From: an uncultured Eubacteriales bacterium
Lineage (GTDB): Bacteria; Bacillota; Clostridia; Oscillospirales; Oscillospiraceae
Length of the DNA: 5,109 bases
Direction of reading: 5' to 3'
Assembly: GCA_902475455.1 (NCBI GenBank)
Contig: CABRZO010000172.1
Span: 1-5,109 of the forward strand
In this document: piece by piece, positions 1 through 5,109 of the stretch
How positions within the stretch are numbered: the stretch's first letter is position 1
How the letters are laid out: the number at the start of each line of letters is the position of its first letter
Program-made: the position numbers and the translations under genes
The notes under the pieces: model-generated
What the model was told of the DNA's origin: nothing
The model's database searches: none
Seen by the model: the letters and a program-made list of their open reading frames with translations, nothing else

Positions 1-1
1 G

Positions 2-739
2 GCGGAGGTGCGCAGGATCCGGGGGGTCCAGCGGGAGCGCCGCATCAAAAATGAGGTGCCGGTGGTGGCCATTGTGGGCTACACCAACGCGGGCAAATCC
101 ACCCTGCTGAACAAGCTCACCGGCGCCGCCATTCCCGCCAACAACCGGCTTTTCGATACCCTGGATACCACCACCCGGATGCTGGAGATCACCGACACCT
201 GCACGGTGCTGATCTCCGACACCGTAGGCTTCATCCGCAAGCTGCCCCACCACCTGGTGGAGGCCTTCAAGGCCACCCTGGAGGAGCTGGAGTATGCCGA
301 TCTGCTGATCCACGTGATCGACGCCTCCAACCCCGAGTGGCGGGAGCAGGCGGAGGTGGTGGACGGCCTGATCCGGGAGCTGGGTGCCCAGACCACGCCC
401 CGGCTGGAGGTGTTCAACAAGTCCGACCTCTATGTGGGTGAAATCCGTCCCCACGGGGAGAACATTGTCTCCGTCTCCGCCAAGACCGGCGAGGGGCTGG
501 ATCAGATGCTCAAAATGATCGCCGACCGGCTGGACACCGGGGCCAAGCGGGTGGAACTCCACCTGCCCTATGACCAGGGGGGCGTGGTGGATACCCTCTA
601 CCGGGAGGCCAAGGTGGAGAAAGTGGAGTATGCCGATACCATCCAGGTCACCGCAGTGCTGACGCCCCGGCTGCTGGGCCAGCTGCGGCCCTTTGTCTAT
701 CCGCCGCTGCCGGAGCACAAAGAGGACTGGGAGCAATGA
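2..739 (+). CDS. hflX: GTPase HflX, C-terminal part (5' end outside window)
   Basis: HflX is a ribosome-associated GTPase of the Obg/HflX group; characterised members bind the 50S subunit and split stalled or hibernating 70S ribosomes. The reading frame is open to the left edge, so the N-terminal domain (roughly 180 residues of a usual ~420) is missing. The GTG at 8 is an internal codon, not a start. Visible parts are the Arg-rich end of the linker helix (8-50), the G1 P-loop GYTNAGKST (77-103), the G2 region LDTTTR (161-178, where most HflX have LDPTTR), G3 DTVGF, G4 NKSD and G5 VSAKTGEG. A C-terminal ferredoxin-like domain follows and ends near RPFVY. The stop codon overlaps the start of the next gene as ATGA, suggesting translational coupling. 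The family call is very secure; the function is taken from the family. Confidence 0.96.
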   Translation, partial: AEVRRIRGVQRERRIKNEVPVVAIVGYTNAGKSTLLNKLTGAAIPANNRLFDTLDTTTRMLEITDTCTVLISDTVGFIRKLPHHLVEAFKATLEELEYADLLIHVIDASNPEWREQAEVVDGLIRELGAQTTPRLEVFNKSDLYVGEIRPHGENIVSVSAKTGEGLDQMLKMIADRLDTGAKRVELHLPYDQGGVVDTLYREAKVEKVEYADTIQVTAVLTPRLLGQLRPFVYPPLPEHKEDWEQ

Positions 740-1389
740 CGGAGTATTATATTCCCACTTGTCCCTCAGAGACGGAGTTTGTGGAAAAGCGCTCCCGCTT
801 CATCGGCCACGTCAAGCCGGTGGAGACCGAGGCGGAGGCCCGGGCCTTTGTGGAGGAGATGAAACGCCGTTACCACGACGCCCGGCACAACTGCTGGTGC
901 TATCTGCTGCGGGAGGGGGGCGTACTCCGCTACTCCGACGACGGAGAGCCCCAGGGTACCGCCGGCCAGCCCATGCTTGGGGTCTTTGAGAAGGAGGGGG
1001 TCACCAACCTGGTGTGTGTGGTGACCCGCTACTTTGGGGGCATCCTGCTGGGAGCCGGCGGCCTGGTCCGAGCCTACAGCCGCTCCGCCAAGGATACCCT
1101 GGATGCGGCGGGGGTCAGCGTGGTGCGCCGTTGGGTGCGCCACCTGGTGCCCTGCTCTTACAGCCTCTTTGAGCGGCTGCGTCAGGAGACGGAGCGGTTC
1201 GGAGCGGTGATCCAGGACACGGAGTACGGCGCCGACATTCTGCTGACGGTGCTGGTGCCCGAGGAGAAGTCGGAGGAATACGCCGCCCATATGCTGGATT
1301 TCTCCGCCGGAACCGTGGAGACTCTGGTGGACGGCGAGGTGTTTCAGCCGGTGCCCGTCCGCCTGCCTTCCTACAATAAGGAAACATAA
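736..1389 (+). CDS. yigZ: YigZ / IMPACT family protein (UPF0029 + DUF1949)
   Basis: This 217-residue protein has the usual length and architecture of bacterial YigZ. The N-terminal UPF0029/IMPACT domain (about residues 18-125) carries the signatures RYSDDGEPQGTAGQP (65-79) and TRYFGGILLGAGGLVRAYS (97-115). A DUF1949-like C-terminal domain covers about residues 137-205. No membrane segment or signal peptide is seen, so it should be cytosolic. Its biochemical role is unsettled: eukaryotic IMPACT regulates translation through GCN1, whereas bacterial members have no firmly established activity. The ATG at 736 overlaps the hflX stop by four bases, and an AGAGGA at 721-726 inside hflX gives a 9-base ribosome-site spacing, which supports this start. 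It is very probably co-transcribed with hflX. The family assignment is secure; the cellular job is not. Confidence 0.95.
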   Translation: MTEYYIPTCPSETEFVEKRSRFIGHVKPVETEAEARAFVEEMKRRYHDARHNCWCYLLREGGVLRYSDDGEPQGTAGQPMLGVFEKEGVTNLVCVVTRYFGGILLGAGGLVRAYSRSAKDTLDAAGVSVVRRWVRHLVPCSYSLFERLRQETERFGAVIQDTEYGADILLTVLVPEEKSEEYAAHMLDFSAGTVETLVDGEVFQPVPVRLPSYNKET

Positions 1390-1410
1390 ATAGTATTATT
1401 TCAACTGAAT

Positions 1411-1423
1411 GAAGGAAAGAAGG
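1411..1423 (+). promoter_or_regulatory. Ribosome binding site fixing the GTG start at 1432
   Basis: The purine-rich run GAAGGAAAGAAGG ends 8 bases before GTG 1432. It justifies choosing this non-ATG start, since no ATG or TTG lies in frame between the yigZ stop and the catalytic motif. Confidence 0.7.
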
Positions 1424-1431
1424 GTTCCCCT

Positions 1432-1857
1432 GTGATTCTGATCCCCTATGCCCACCGCATTCAATACTATGAGACCGATCAGATGGCCATTGTCCACCAC
1501 TCTAACTACATCCGTTGGTTCGAGGAGGCCCGGGTGGACTGGTTTGAGCAGATGGGGCTGCCCTTTGCCCAGATTGAGGCCATGGGCATTCAGATCCCGG
1601 TGGTGAGCTGTTCCGCCCGATATCACGTCTCTGCCAAATTCGGGGACACGGTGGAGATTTTCCTGGCCTGTGACACCTATAACGGGGTACGGCTGGGGGT
1701 GCGCTATGAGGTGCGCTCTCGGGCCACCGGTGCGCTGCTGGCCACCGGGGAGTCGGAGCACTGCTTTTTGGATCAGAAGGGCAGGGTACTCAATCTGGCC
1801 CGTAAATTTCCCCAGGTGGATGCCATTTTCAAAACGCCGTTTTGCTATCAGGCGTGA
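1432..1857 (+). CDS. Acyl-CoA thioesterase, YbgC/FadM-like hotdog fold (4HBT)
   Basis: This 141-residue single-domain protein has the typical length of 4-hydroxybenzoyl-CoA-thioesterase/YbgC hotdog enzymes, which hydrolyse acyl-CoA thioesters and usually act as cytosolic tetramers. The N-terminal signature QYYETDQMAIVHHSNYIRWF (residues 11-30) is diagnostic: Asp16 sits at the catalytic aspartate position, followed by the VHHSNY helix start and the EEAR motif (31-34). The second conserved stretch, with the SARYHVSAKFGDTVEI strand (61-76), is also present. The acyl substrate cannot be read from sequence. The start is GTG at 1432; no other usable start lies between the upstream stop and the motif, and an AAGG at 1420-1423 lies 8 bases upstream. 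The gene follows yigZ after 42 bases and is closed by a strong terminator, so it probably ends the hflX operon. Confidence 0.92.
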   Translation: MILIPYAHRIQYYETDQMAIVHHSNYIRWFEEARVDWFEQMGLPFAQIEAMGIQIPVVSCSARYHVSAKFGDTVEIFLACDTYNGVRLGVRYEVRSRATGALLATGESEHCFLDQKGRVLNLARKFPQVDAIFKTPFCYQA

Positions 1858-1862
1858 TTTCA

Positions 1863-1897
1863 CAAAAGCGGAAGGCAATGTTTGCCTTCCGCTTTTG
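1863..1897 (+). terminator. Intrinsic terminator after the thioesterase gene
   Basis: A perfect 16-base-pair inverted repeat (1863-1878 with 1882-1897) encloses a three-base TGT loop. The GC-rich core GCGGAAGGC is flanked by an A run on the left arm and a T run on the right arm, giving the stem plus U-tract pattern. It begins 5 bases after the stop codon. It closes the hflX-yigZ-thioesterase unit and separates it from the antiporter promoter just downstream. Confidence 0.9.
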
Positions 1898-1898
1898 C

Positions 1899-1927
1899 TT
1901 GCGCTCAAGGCGTCGAAATGGTATGAT
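1899..1927 (+). promoter_or_regulatory. Putative sigma-A extended -10 promoter for the antiporter gene
   Basis: TATGAT at 1922-1927 matches five of six bases of the -10 consensus and is preceded by TGG (1919-1921), an extended -10 element. A weak -35 (TTGCGC, 1899-1904) lies 17 bases upstream. Transcription would start near 1934, leaving a leader of about 75 bases before the ATG at 2008. Its position between a terminator and a free-standing gene supports the call; no experimental start is known. Confidence 0.6.
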
Positions 1928-2007
1928 AGTGATACTTATTTGCCGGAGAAAGAGAAAAATGGGGCGCAGATCGGCCTTACAATAAGAAAATGAGGGAGCG
2001 ATAAACT

Positions 2008-3327
2008 ATGGAACAGAAAAAGGGAAGGGCGATTGCCCTGTTGCCCATCGGGGTATTTCTGGTGCTCTACTTGGGACTGGGCATCGTCTTTGAATACGTG
2101 ATGAAAATTGAGATGGGCTTTTATAACATCCCCATTGTGGTGGCCTTTCTGGCGGCCATTCTGGTGGGGTGCCTGCAAAACCGCTCGGTGAGCTTTGATG
2201 AGAAGATCAAGCTGATGGCCCAGGGGGTGGGGGATCCCACTATTTTGACCATGATCCTGATTTTCCTGGCCGCCGGTATTTTCGTGGGAGTGGTGGGCCG
2301 TAGCAGCGCCGAGAGCGTGGCCTACTTCATGCTGTCTATGCTGCCGGCCCGGCTGGCGGTGGCGGTGCTGTTTGTGGTGTCCTGCTTTGTCTCCACCGCC
2401 ATGGGCACCTCCTGCGGTACCATCGCACTGATTGTCCCCATCGGCGTTGCCGTCAGCGAGGCCTCTGGATTCAGCCTGCCCCTGTGCATCGGCTCGGTGA
2501 TGGGGGGAGCCATGTTCGGGGACAACCTATCCTTCATTTCGGATACCACCATCGCCGCCTGTAATACCCAGGGCTGCGCCATGCGGGACAAATTCAAGGC
2601 CAACTTTTGGATTGCCCTGCCTGCGGCCATTGTCACCCTGATCATCATTATTGTGCTATCCATGCAGGTGGAGCTCAACGGCTCTGTGGCCAACGACTAT
2701 TCCCTAATCCAGCTGATTCCCTATTTGCTGGTGCTGGTGGGGGGCATTGCAGGCATCAACGTCTTTGTGGTGCTGCTCATCGGCATTGCCTCCGGCTCCA
2801 TCATCATGCTGGCCACCGGAGCCACCGCGCCGGTGGATCTGCTGAGCAATATGGGCACCGGGGCCTCCGGCATGTTTGAGACCATCATGGTGGCCATGCT
2901 GGTGGCGGCCATGTGCGGCCTGATCCGGGCCTATGGCGGCTTTGATGCCCTGCTGGCGGCCATCCATAAGGTGTTCAAGGGCAACCGGGGCGGTCAGCTG
3001 GGCATGGGTCTGCTGGTGGGAGCCATGGATATTGCCACTGCCAACAATACTGTGGCCATTGTCATGGCCGGCCCCATCGCCAAGCAGATGAGCGGGGAAT
3101 ACGGTATCTCCAGCCAGAAGGCTGCCTCTATTCTGGACACCTTTGGCTGTGTATTTCAGGGGATTTTGCCCTACGGTGCCCAGATGCTCTACGCCCTCAG
3201 CGCTGCAGTGGTCATGGGCCACACCGTCACCGCCTTCCAGGTGATTCCCTATCTGTTCTATCCCTACTGCCTGTTGGTGAGCTCGCTGTTCTTTATGTTC
3301 TTTGTGCCGGAGAAACGGCAGAAGTAA
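2008..3327 (+). CDS. nhaC: NhaC-family Na+/H+ antiporter
   Basis: This is a polytopic inner-membrane protein of 439 residues, close to the family's usual 440-480. Members exchange Na+ for H+ across the membrane; some relatives instead couple organic-acid exchange (MleN-type malate/lactate), so the substrate is inferred. Roughly 11-13 hydrophobic segments can be seen, including about residues 10-30, 41-56, 77-97, 112-128, 199-219, 232-250, 252-270, 289-309 and 411-433. The most telling motif is GDNLSFISDTTIAA (171-184), the GD-x-LS-x-x-SDTT signature of NhaC. The second half has DIATANNTVAIVMAGP (341-356) and DTFGCVFQGILPYG (377-390), consistent with a two-repeat transporter fold. The ATG at 2008 follows a GAGGGAG ribosome site (1992-1998) with 9-base spacing. 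Terminators on both sides and its own promoter suggest a single-gene transcript. Confidence 0.92.
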   Translation: MEQKKGRAIALLPIGVFLVLYLGLGIVFEYVMKIEMGFYNIPIVVAFLAAILVGCLQNRSVSFDEKIKLMAQGVGDPTILTMILIFLAAGIFVGVVGRSSAESVAYFMLSMLPARLAVAVLFVVSCFVSTAMGTSCGTIALIVPIGVAVSEASGFSLPLCIGSVMGGAMFGDNLSFISDTTIAACNTQGCAMRDKFKANFWIALPAAIVTLIIIIVLSMQVELNGSVANDYSLIQLIPYLLVLVGGIAGINVFVVLLIGIASGSIIMLATGATAPVDLLSNMGTGASGMFETIMVAMLVAAMCGLIRAYGGFDALLAAIHKVFKGNRGGQLGMGLLVGAMDIATANNTVAIVMAGPIAKQMSGEYGISSQKAASILDTFGCVFQGILPYGAQMLYALSAAVVMGHTVTAFQVIPYLFYPYCLLVSSLFFMFFVPEKRQK

Positions 3328-3330
3328 AGC

Positions 3331-3367
3331 AAAAAACCTCCTCTGTCAAAACAGAGGAGGTTTTTTT
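3331..3367. terminator. Bidirectional intrinsic terminator between convergent genes
   Basis: The stem pairs 3331-3346 with 3351-3366 without mismatch around a CAAA loop (3347-3350). The core is CCTCCTCTGT with ACAGAGGAGG. Six As on the left arm and seven Ts on the right give a U-tract when read from either strand. It starts 3 bases after the antiporter stop. The stop codon (3366-3368) of the minus-strand membrane-protein gene lies in the T-run, so one hairpin serves both genes. Confidence 0.93.
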
Positions 3368-3650
3368 ATCTATTTCCGGTGTAGATGTTCAGAAGGCCGT
3401 GAATGTAAAAGCTGTCCAGCACAAGGGGAATCAAAATCCAGATCCACCCCAATGTGAGAAGTCCCGTCAGTTTAAAGATGACAAAACAGATGGAGCTCCC
3501 CATGGGGACAAATAATCCCGCCACACAGCAAACGATGACCCAGCCGATGCCGGCCAACAGCAGGCCGGTAACTTTGGCTATAATGGCAGTGGCAATTTTT
3601 CCAATCATACCCAGGGTAAAAAACAGGTCAGATACAAAATTGTCCTTCAA
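3366..3650 (-). CDS. Small uncharacterised membrane protein
   Basis: I do not recognise this protein with confidence. It is about 94 residues long and mostly hydrophobic, with two long apolar stretches: TLGMIGKIATAIIAKVTGLL onwards, and the segment around FKLTGLLTLGWIWILIPLVL. This suggests two to three membrane helices and a short polar tail ending YTGNR. No signal-peptidase site is evident. The C-terminal half faintly recalls YqaE/Pmp3 proteins (a VPMG turn, then an LLTLGWI helix ending FYI), but that is only a guess. No ATG start fits: the frame has a TGA just upstream of a TTG at 3663-3665. I prefer the TTG at 3648-3650 because GGAG (3660-3663) sits 9 bases before it; the upstream TTG would add five residues. 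The gene is visibly richer in A+T than its neighbours and lies downstream of mrp. Confidence 0.7.
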   Translation of the reverse strand: MKDNFVSDLFFTLGMIGKIATAIIAKVTGLLLAGIGWVIVCCVAGLFVPMGSSICFVIFKLTGLLTLGWIWILIPLVLDSFYIHGLLNIYTGNR

Positions 3651-3677
3651 ATTTGCTCTCTCCAATCAATTGCTTCA

Positions 3678-3683
3678 TGTATA
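3678..3683 (-). promoter_or_regulatory. Possible -10 element for the small membrane-protein gene
   Basis: On the minus strand TATACA (four to five of the six consensus positions) precedes the predicted TTG start by 27 bases, so the transcript would have a short leader carrying the GGAG site. No good -35 is seen at the expected distance, where the mrp terminator arm lies. The call is weak; readthrough from mrp is an alternative. Confidence 0.25.
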
Positions 3684-3697
3684 GCCCATTTTCAGGG

Positions 3698-3744
3698 AAA
3701 AGGCCCTGCCCCAAGCCGGATGTCGGTTGGAGCGGGGCCTTTTT
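3698..3744 (-). terminator. Intrinsic terminator after mrp
   Basis: An imperfect long hairpin lies 11 bases past the mrp stop. The outer arm AAAAGGCCC (3698-3706) pairs with GGGCCTTTT (3735-3743). The inner part (3707-3718 with 3724-3734) pairs with one mismatch, one wobble and one bulge around a GATGT loop. The T-run is four bases on the minus strand and five on the plus strand, so it may work in both directions. It would separate mrp from the small membrane-protein gene. Confidence 0.8.
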
Positions 3745-3755
3745 GAGAAGTTGGA

Positions 3756-4628
3756 TCACCCCATCAGAGCATTGATCATCTTGCAGGTGTCCGCCAGATA
3801 ATCCTGCTCAAAGGCCTCCAGACGGCCCTCGTCGCAGGCCTGAGCCAGCTCCGGATCAATGGGCAGCTGGGCCAGCAGGGAGATGCCGTTGGCTTCAGCG
3901 GTCTCGGCGGCGTGGCTCTGGCCGAAGATGTTCAGCCGCTTGCCGCAGTCGGGGCAGGTGTAGTAGCTGAAGTTCTCCACCAGACCCAATACGGGGATGT
4001 TCATCATCTGGGCCATCTTCACCGCCTTGGTGACGATCATGCTGACCAGATCCTGGGGAGAGGTGACCACCACAATGCCGTCCACCGGCAGAGTCTGGAA
4101 CACAGTCAGGGGCACGTCGCCGGTTCCGGGAGGCATGTCCACAAACAGGTAGTCCAGTTCGCCCCAGCACACGTCGGTCCAGAACTGCTTGACCACTCCG
4201 GCAATGACGGGACCACGCCAGATCACCGGGTCGGTCTCGTTCTCGGTGAGCAGGTTCAGGCTCATAACGGCGATGCCGGTGCCGGTGATGGCGGGCAGGA
4301 TGCCCTGCTCGCTGCCCACGGCCCGCTCATGGACGCCAAAGGCCTTGGGGATGGAGGGACCGGTGATGTCGGCATCCAGAATGCCCACTCGGTAACCCAT
4401 CCGGGCCATGGTCACCGCCAACTGGGAGGTGACCATGCTCTTGCCCACGCCGCCCTTGCCGCTGACCACGCCGATGACATGGCGGATCACGGAATGGGGG
4501 TTGCAGGGCTCGTGCAGATCCTGAGGCTGGCCGCAGCTATGGCCGCAGGAGGAGCAGTCATGGGTGCACTCGGAGGAACCCTCCTCGCCGCAGCCCGCGC
4601 AGCTCTGATCTTGGTATTCTTCGCTCAT
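3756..4628 (-). CDS. mrp: Mrp/ApbC/NBP35-type Fe-S cluster carrier ATPase
   Basis: This is a cytosolic P-loop ATPase of 290 residues. Family members bind a bridging [4Fe-4S] cluster and pass it to apo-proteins. The deviant Walker A GKGGVGKS is at residues 57-64, followed by the switch DADITGPSIP (85-94) and the Walker B-type DMPPGTGD (164-171). The cluster-ligating CPDC pair is Cys225 and Cys228. The DUF59 domain of many Mrp proteins is absent; instead the first 45 residues hold seven cysteines (10, 13, 21, 25, 28, 32, 42), a Cys-rich head also known from clostridial Mrp and reminiscent of NBP35. The frame is open for 17 codons further upstream, but I choose the ATG at 4626-4628 because AAAGGAG (4638-4644) precedes it by 9 bases and the upstream residues look unlike the family. 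It lies 58 bases after the kinase gene on the same strand. Confidence 0.95.
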   Translation of the reverse strand: MSEEYQDQSCAGCGEEGSSECTHDCSSCGHSCGQPQDLHEPCNPHSVIRHVIGVVSGKGGVGKSMVTSQLAVTMARMGYRVGILDADITGPSIPKAFGVHERAVGSEQGILPAITGTGIAVMSLNLLTENETDPVIWRGPVIAGVVKQFWTDVCWGELDYLFVDMPPGTGDVPLTVFQTLPVDGIVVVTSPQDLVSMIVTKAVKMAQMMNIPVLGLVENFSYYTCPDCGKRLNIFGQSHAAETAEANGISLLAQLPIDPELAQACDEGRLEAFEQDYLADTCKMINALMG

Positions 4629-4637
4629 GGTATGATT

Positions 4638-4644
4638 CTCCTTT
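4638..4644 (-). promoter_or_regulatory. Ribosome binding site deciding the mrp start
   Basis: AAAGGAG on the minus strand lies 9 bases before the ATG at 4626-4628. It places the mrp start 17 codons inside the longest open frame. Confidence 0.85.
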
Positions 4645-4654
4645 ATTATCCTGT

Positions 4655-4675
4655 CCCGCCGGCAAGCCGGACGGG
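4655..4675. other. GC-rich hairpin between the kinase gene and mrp
   Basis: CCCG-CCGG (4655-4662) pairs with CCGG-CGGG (4667-4675, A4671 bulged) around a CAAG loop. On the plus strand it is followed closely by ATTTTT (4678-4683), but that orientation points against both genes. On the minus strand, the direction of transcription, no U-tract follows. It is therefore more likely a weak or partial terminator, or an RNA-processing or stability element within a kinase-mrp transcript. Confidence 0.4.
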
Positions 4676-4686
4676 GCATTTTTAAC

Positions 4687-5109
4687 TTAGTAGTGGTAGC
4701 TTCCGCCGCCGATGAATTCCCGAATCAGGGAGTCGGGATGCACCAGATCGGGCTCCACCGGCTCCAGCTCCTGGAAAGCTTCAATCATCTCCAGCAGCTC
4801 CTTGCGCCGGGGATTTTCTGACGGTACCGCCTCAAAGAGCGGTAGGGCGTAATGCCGCATAACGGACACCTCGTAGGGCAGGGAAGAGTCCAGGATGATG
4901 TTGGCCCGGTGTTTGAAGGGGGAGATGTAGAGCTTTTCGCCCCGGCGGACGTTGGCCCATTGGGCCAGGGTAGTGAGAATGTCGCTGCCCCGGAAATTGA
5001 GGTCCCGGACCGCCCGGCGGGTGAGCCGCATCCAGGTCCCCTTGAACACCAGTCGCTCTCCGTCCATAATGTTGCTCCGGGCGGAGATGTAGATCTTGGT
5101 GGCCTCCGG
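4687..5109 (-). CDS. Uridine/nucleoside kinase-like protein, C-terminal part (5' end outside window)
   Basis: The frame is open to the right edge, giving the last 140 residues; the ATG at 5065-5067 is an internal Met because TKIYISARSNI precedes it in the same frame. The segment matches from memory the C-terminus of the clostridial Udk-related nucleoside kinases. These are proteins of about 550 residues with a threonyl-tRNA-synthetase-like TGS/N-terminal region and a phosphoribulokinase/uridine kinase P-loop domain, which phosphorylate nucleosides using NTP. Recognisable blocks are KIYISARSNI, RLTRRAVRDLNFRGSD, VRRGEKLYISPFKHRANII, SSLPYEVSVMRHYALPLF and the terminal LIREFIGGGSYHY. The P-loop lies outside the window, so the activity cannot be checked here. 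The stop is 58 bases from the mrp start, so co-transcription is plausible. Confidence 0.85.
   Translation of the reverse strand, partial: PEATKIYISARSNIMDGERLVFKGTWMRLTRRAVRDLNFRGSDILTTLAQWANVRRGEKLYISPFKHRANIILDSSLPYEVSVMRHYALPLFEAVPSENPRRKELLEMIEAFQELEPVEPDLVHPDSLIREFIGGGSYHY

Noticed and set aside
766..1290. 174-residue minus-strand frame opposite yigZ
   Set aside because: It overlaps the well-supported YigZ frame completely, is rich in His/Leu/Gly, and has no convincing ribosome site or motif.
1394..1399. TATTAT as a promoter -10 for the thioesterase gene
   Set aside because: It matches five of six positions, but no -35 is seen at 16-18 bases, and a 42-base gap behind yigZ is better explained by co-transcription.
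1396..1908. 170-residue minus-strand frame across the thioesterase gene
   Set aside because: It would begin beyond the terminator hairpin and run through it, and is the complement of a motif-rich thioesterase.
2704..3222. 172-residue minus-strand frame opposite nhaC
   Set aside because: Its composition is dominated by His, Gln and Gly, which is what the complement of membrane-protein codons gives.
3550..3568. Perfect 6-bp inverted repeat CCGGCC/GGCCGG inside the small membrane-protein gene
   Set aside because: It is short, lies within coding sequence and has no T-run; this is probably chance.
4645..4650. GATAAT on the minus strand as a -10 box for mrp
   Set aside because: Transcription would start at about 4638, inside the ribosome binding site, leaving no usable leader, and there is no matching -35.
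3712..4671. The shared 9-mer CAAGCCGGA in the mrp terminator and in the hairpin upstream of mrp (3712-3720 and 4663-4671)
   Set aside because: The similarity does not extend beyond the 9-mer, and both lie in GC-rich hairpins; there is no evidence of a repeat family.
4629..4679. 17-residue N-terminal extension of Mrp
   Set aside because: It would start inside the intergenic hairpin region and read through the ribosome binding site; the ATG at 4626-4628 has ideal AAAGGAG spacing.
3912..4685. 257-residue open frame on the plus strand opposite mrp
   Set aside because: It is the antisense of a clear mrp gene. The translation is low-complexity His/Ala/Gly/Val-rich, as expected of a shadow frame in GC-rich DNA, and has no family motif.

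Overview
The window looks like a chromosomal housekeeping segment from a moderately GC-rich anaerobic Firmicute. I infer class Clostridia, plausibly an Oscillospiraceae-type gut organism. The grounds are GC-rich codon use, strong AGGAGG-like ribosome binding sites, clostridial-style intrinsic terminators, the Mrp subtype with a Cys-rich N-terminus, and the clostridial type of uridine/nucleoside kinase C-terminus. This is judged by eye, without database searches.

Layout: two convergent blocks meet near position 3365. The plus-strand block starts with the C-terminal part of the ribosome-associated GTPase HflX (2-739, cut by the left edge). It is followed with a 4-base ATGA overlap by a YigZ/IMPACT-family protein (736-1389), then by a hotdog-fold acyl-CoA thioesterase with a GTG start (1432-1857). 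A strong hairpin at 1863-1897 ends this apparent three-gene operon. A separate NhaC-family Na+/H+ antiporter gene (2008-3327) has its own extended -10 promoter (about 1899-1927) and ends at a bidirectional terminator (3331-3367).

The minus-strand block, read from the right edge leftwards, begins with the C-terminal 140 residues of a uridine/nucleoside kinase (4687-5109, cut by the right edge). Next comes an Mrp/ApbC/NBP35-type Fe-S P-loop ATPase (3756-4628) with its own terminator hairpin (3698-3744). Last is a small, more A+T-rich gene for an uncharacterised membrane protein of about 94 residues (3366-3650), whose stop codon lies in the T-run of the shared terminator.

The genes do not form an obvious pathway. 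HflX and YigZ/IMPACT both have family links to ribosomes or translation control, the antiporter handles ion and pH homeostasis, and Mrp handles Fe-S cluster delivery. I found no tRNA, rRNA, CRISPR array, insertion sequence or phage gene. I see no convincing undescribed system. The least explained element is the small membrane protein. No gene-free stretch exceeds 300 bases; the longest gap is 1858-2007 and holds a terminator and a promoter.
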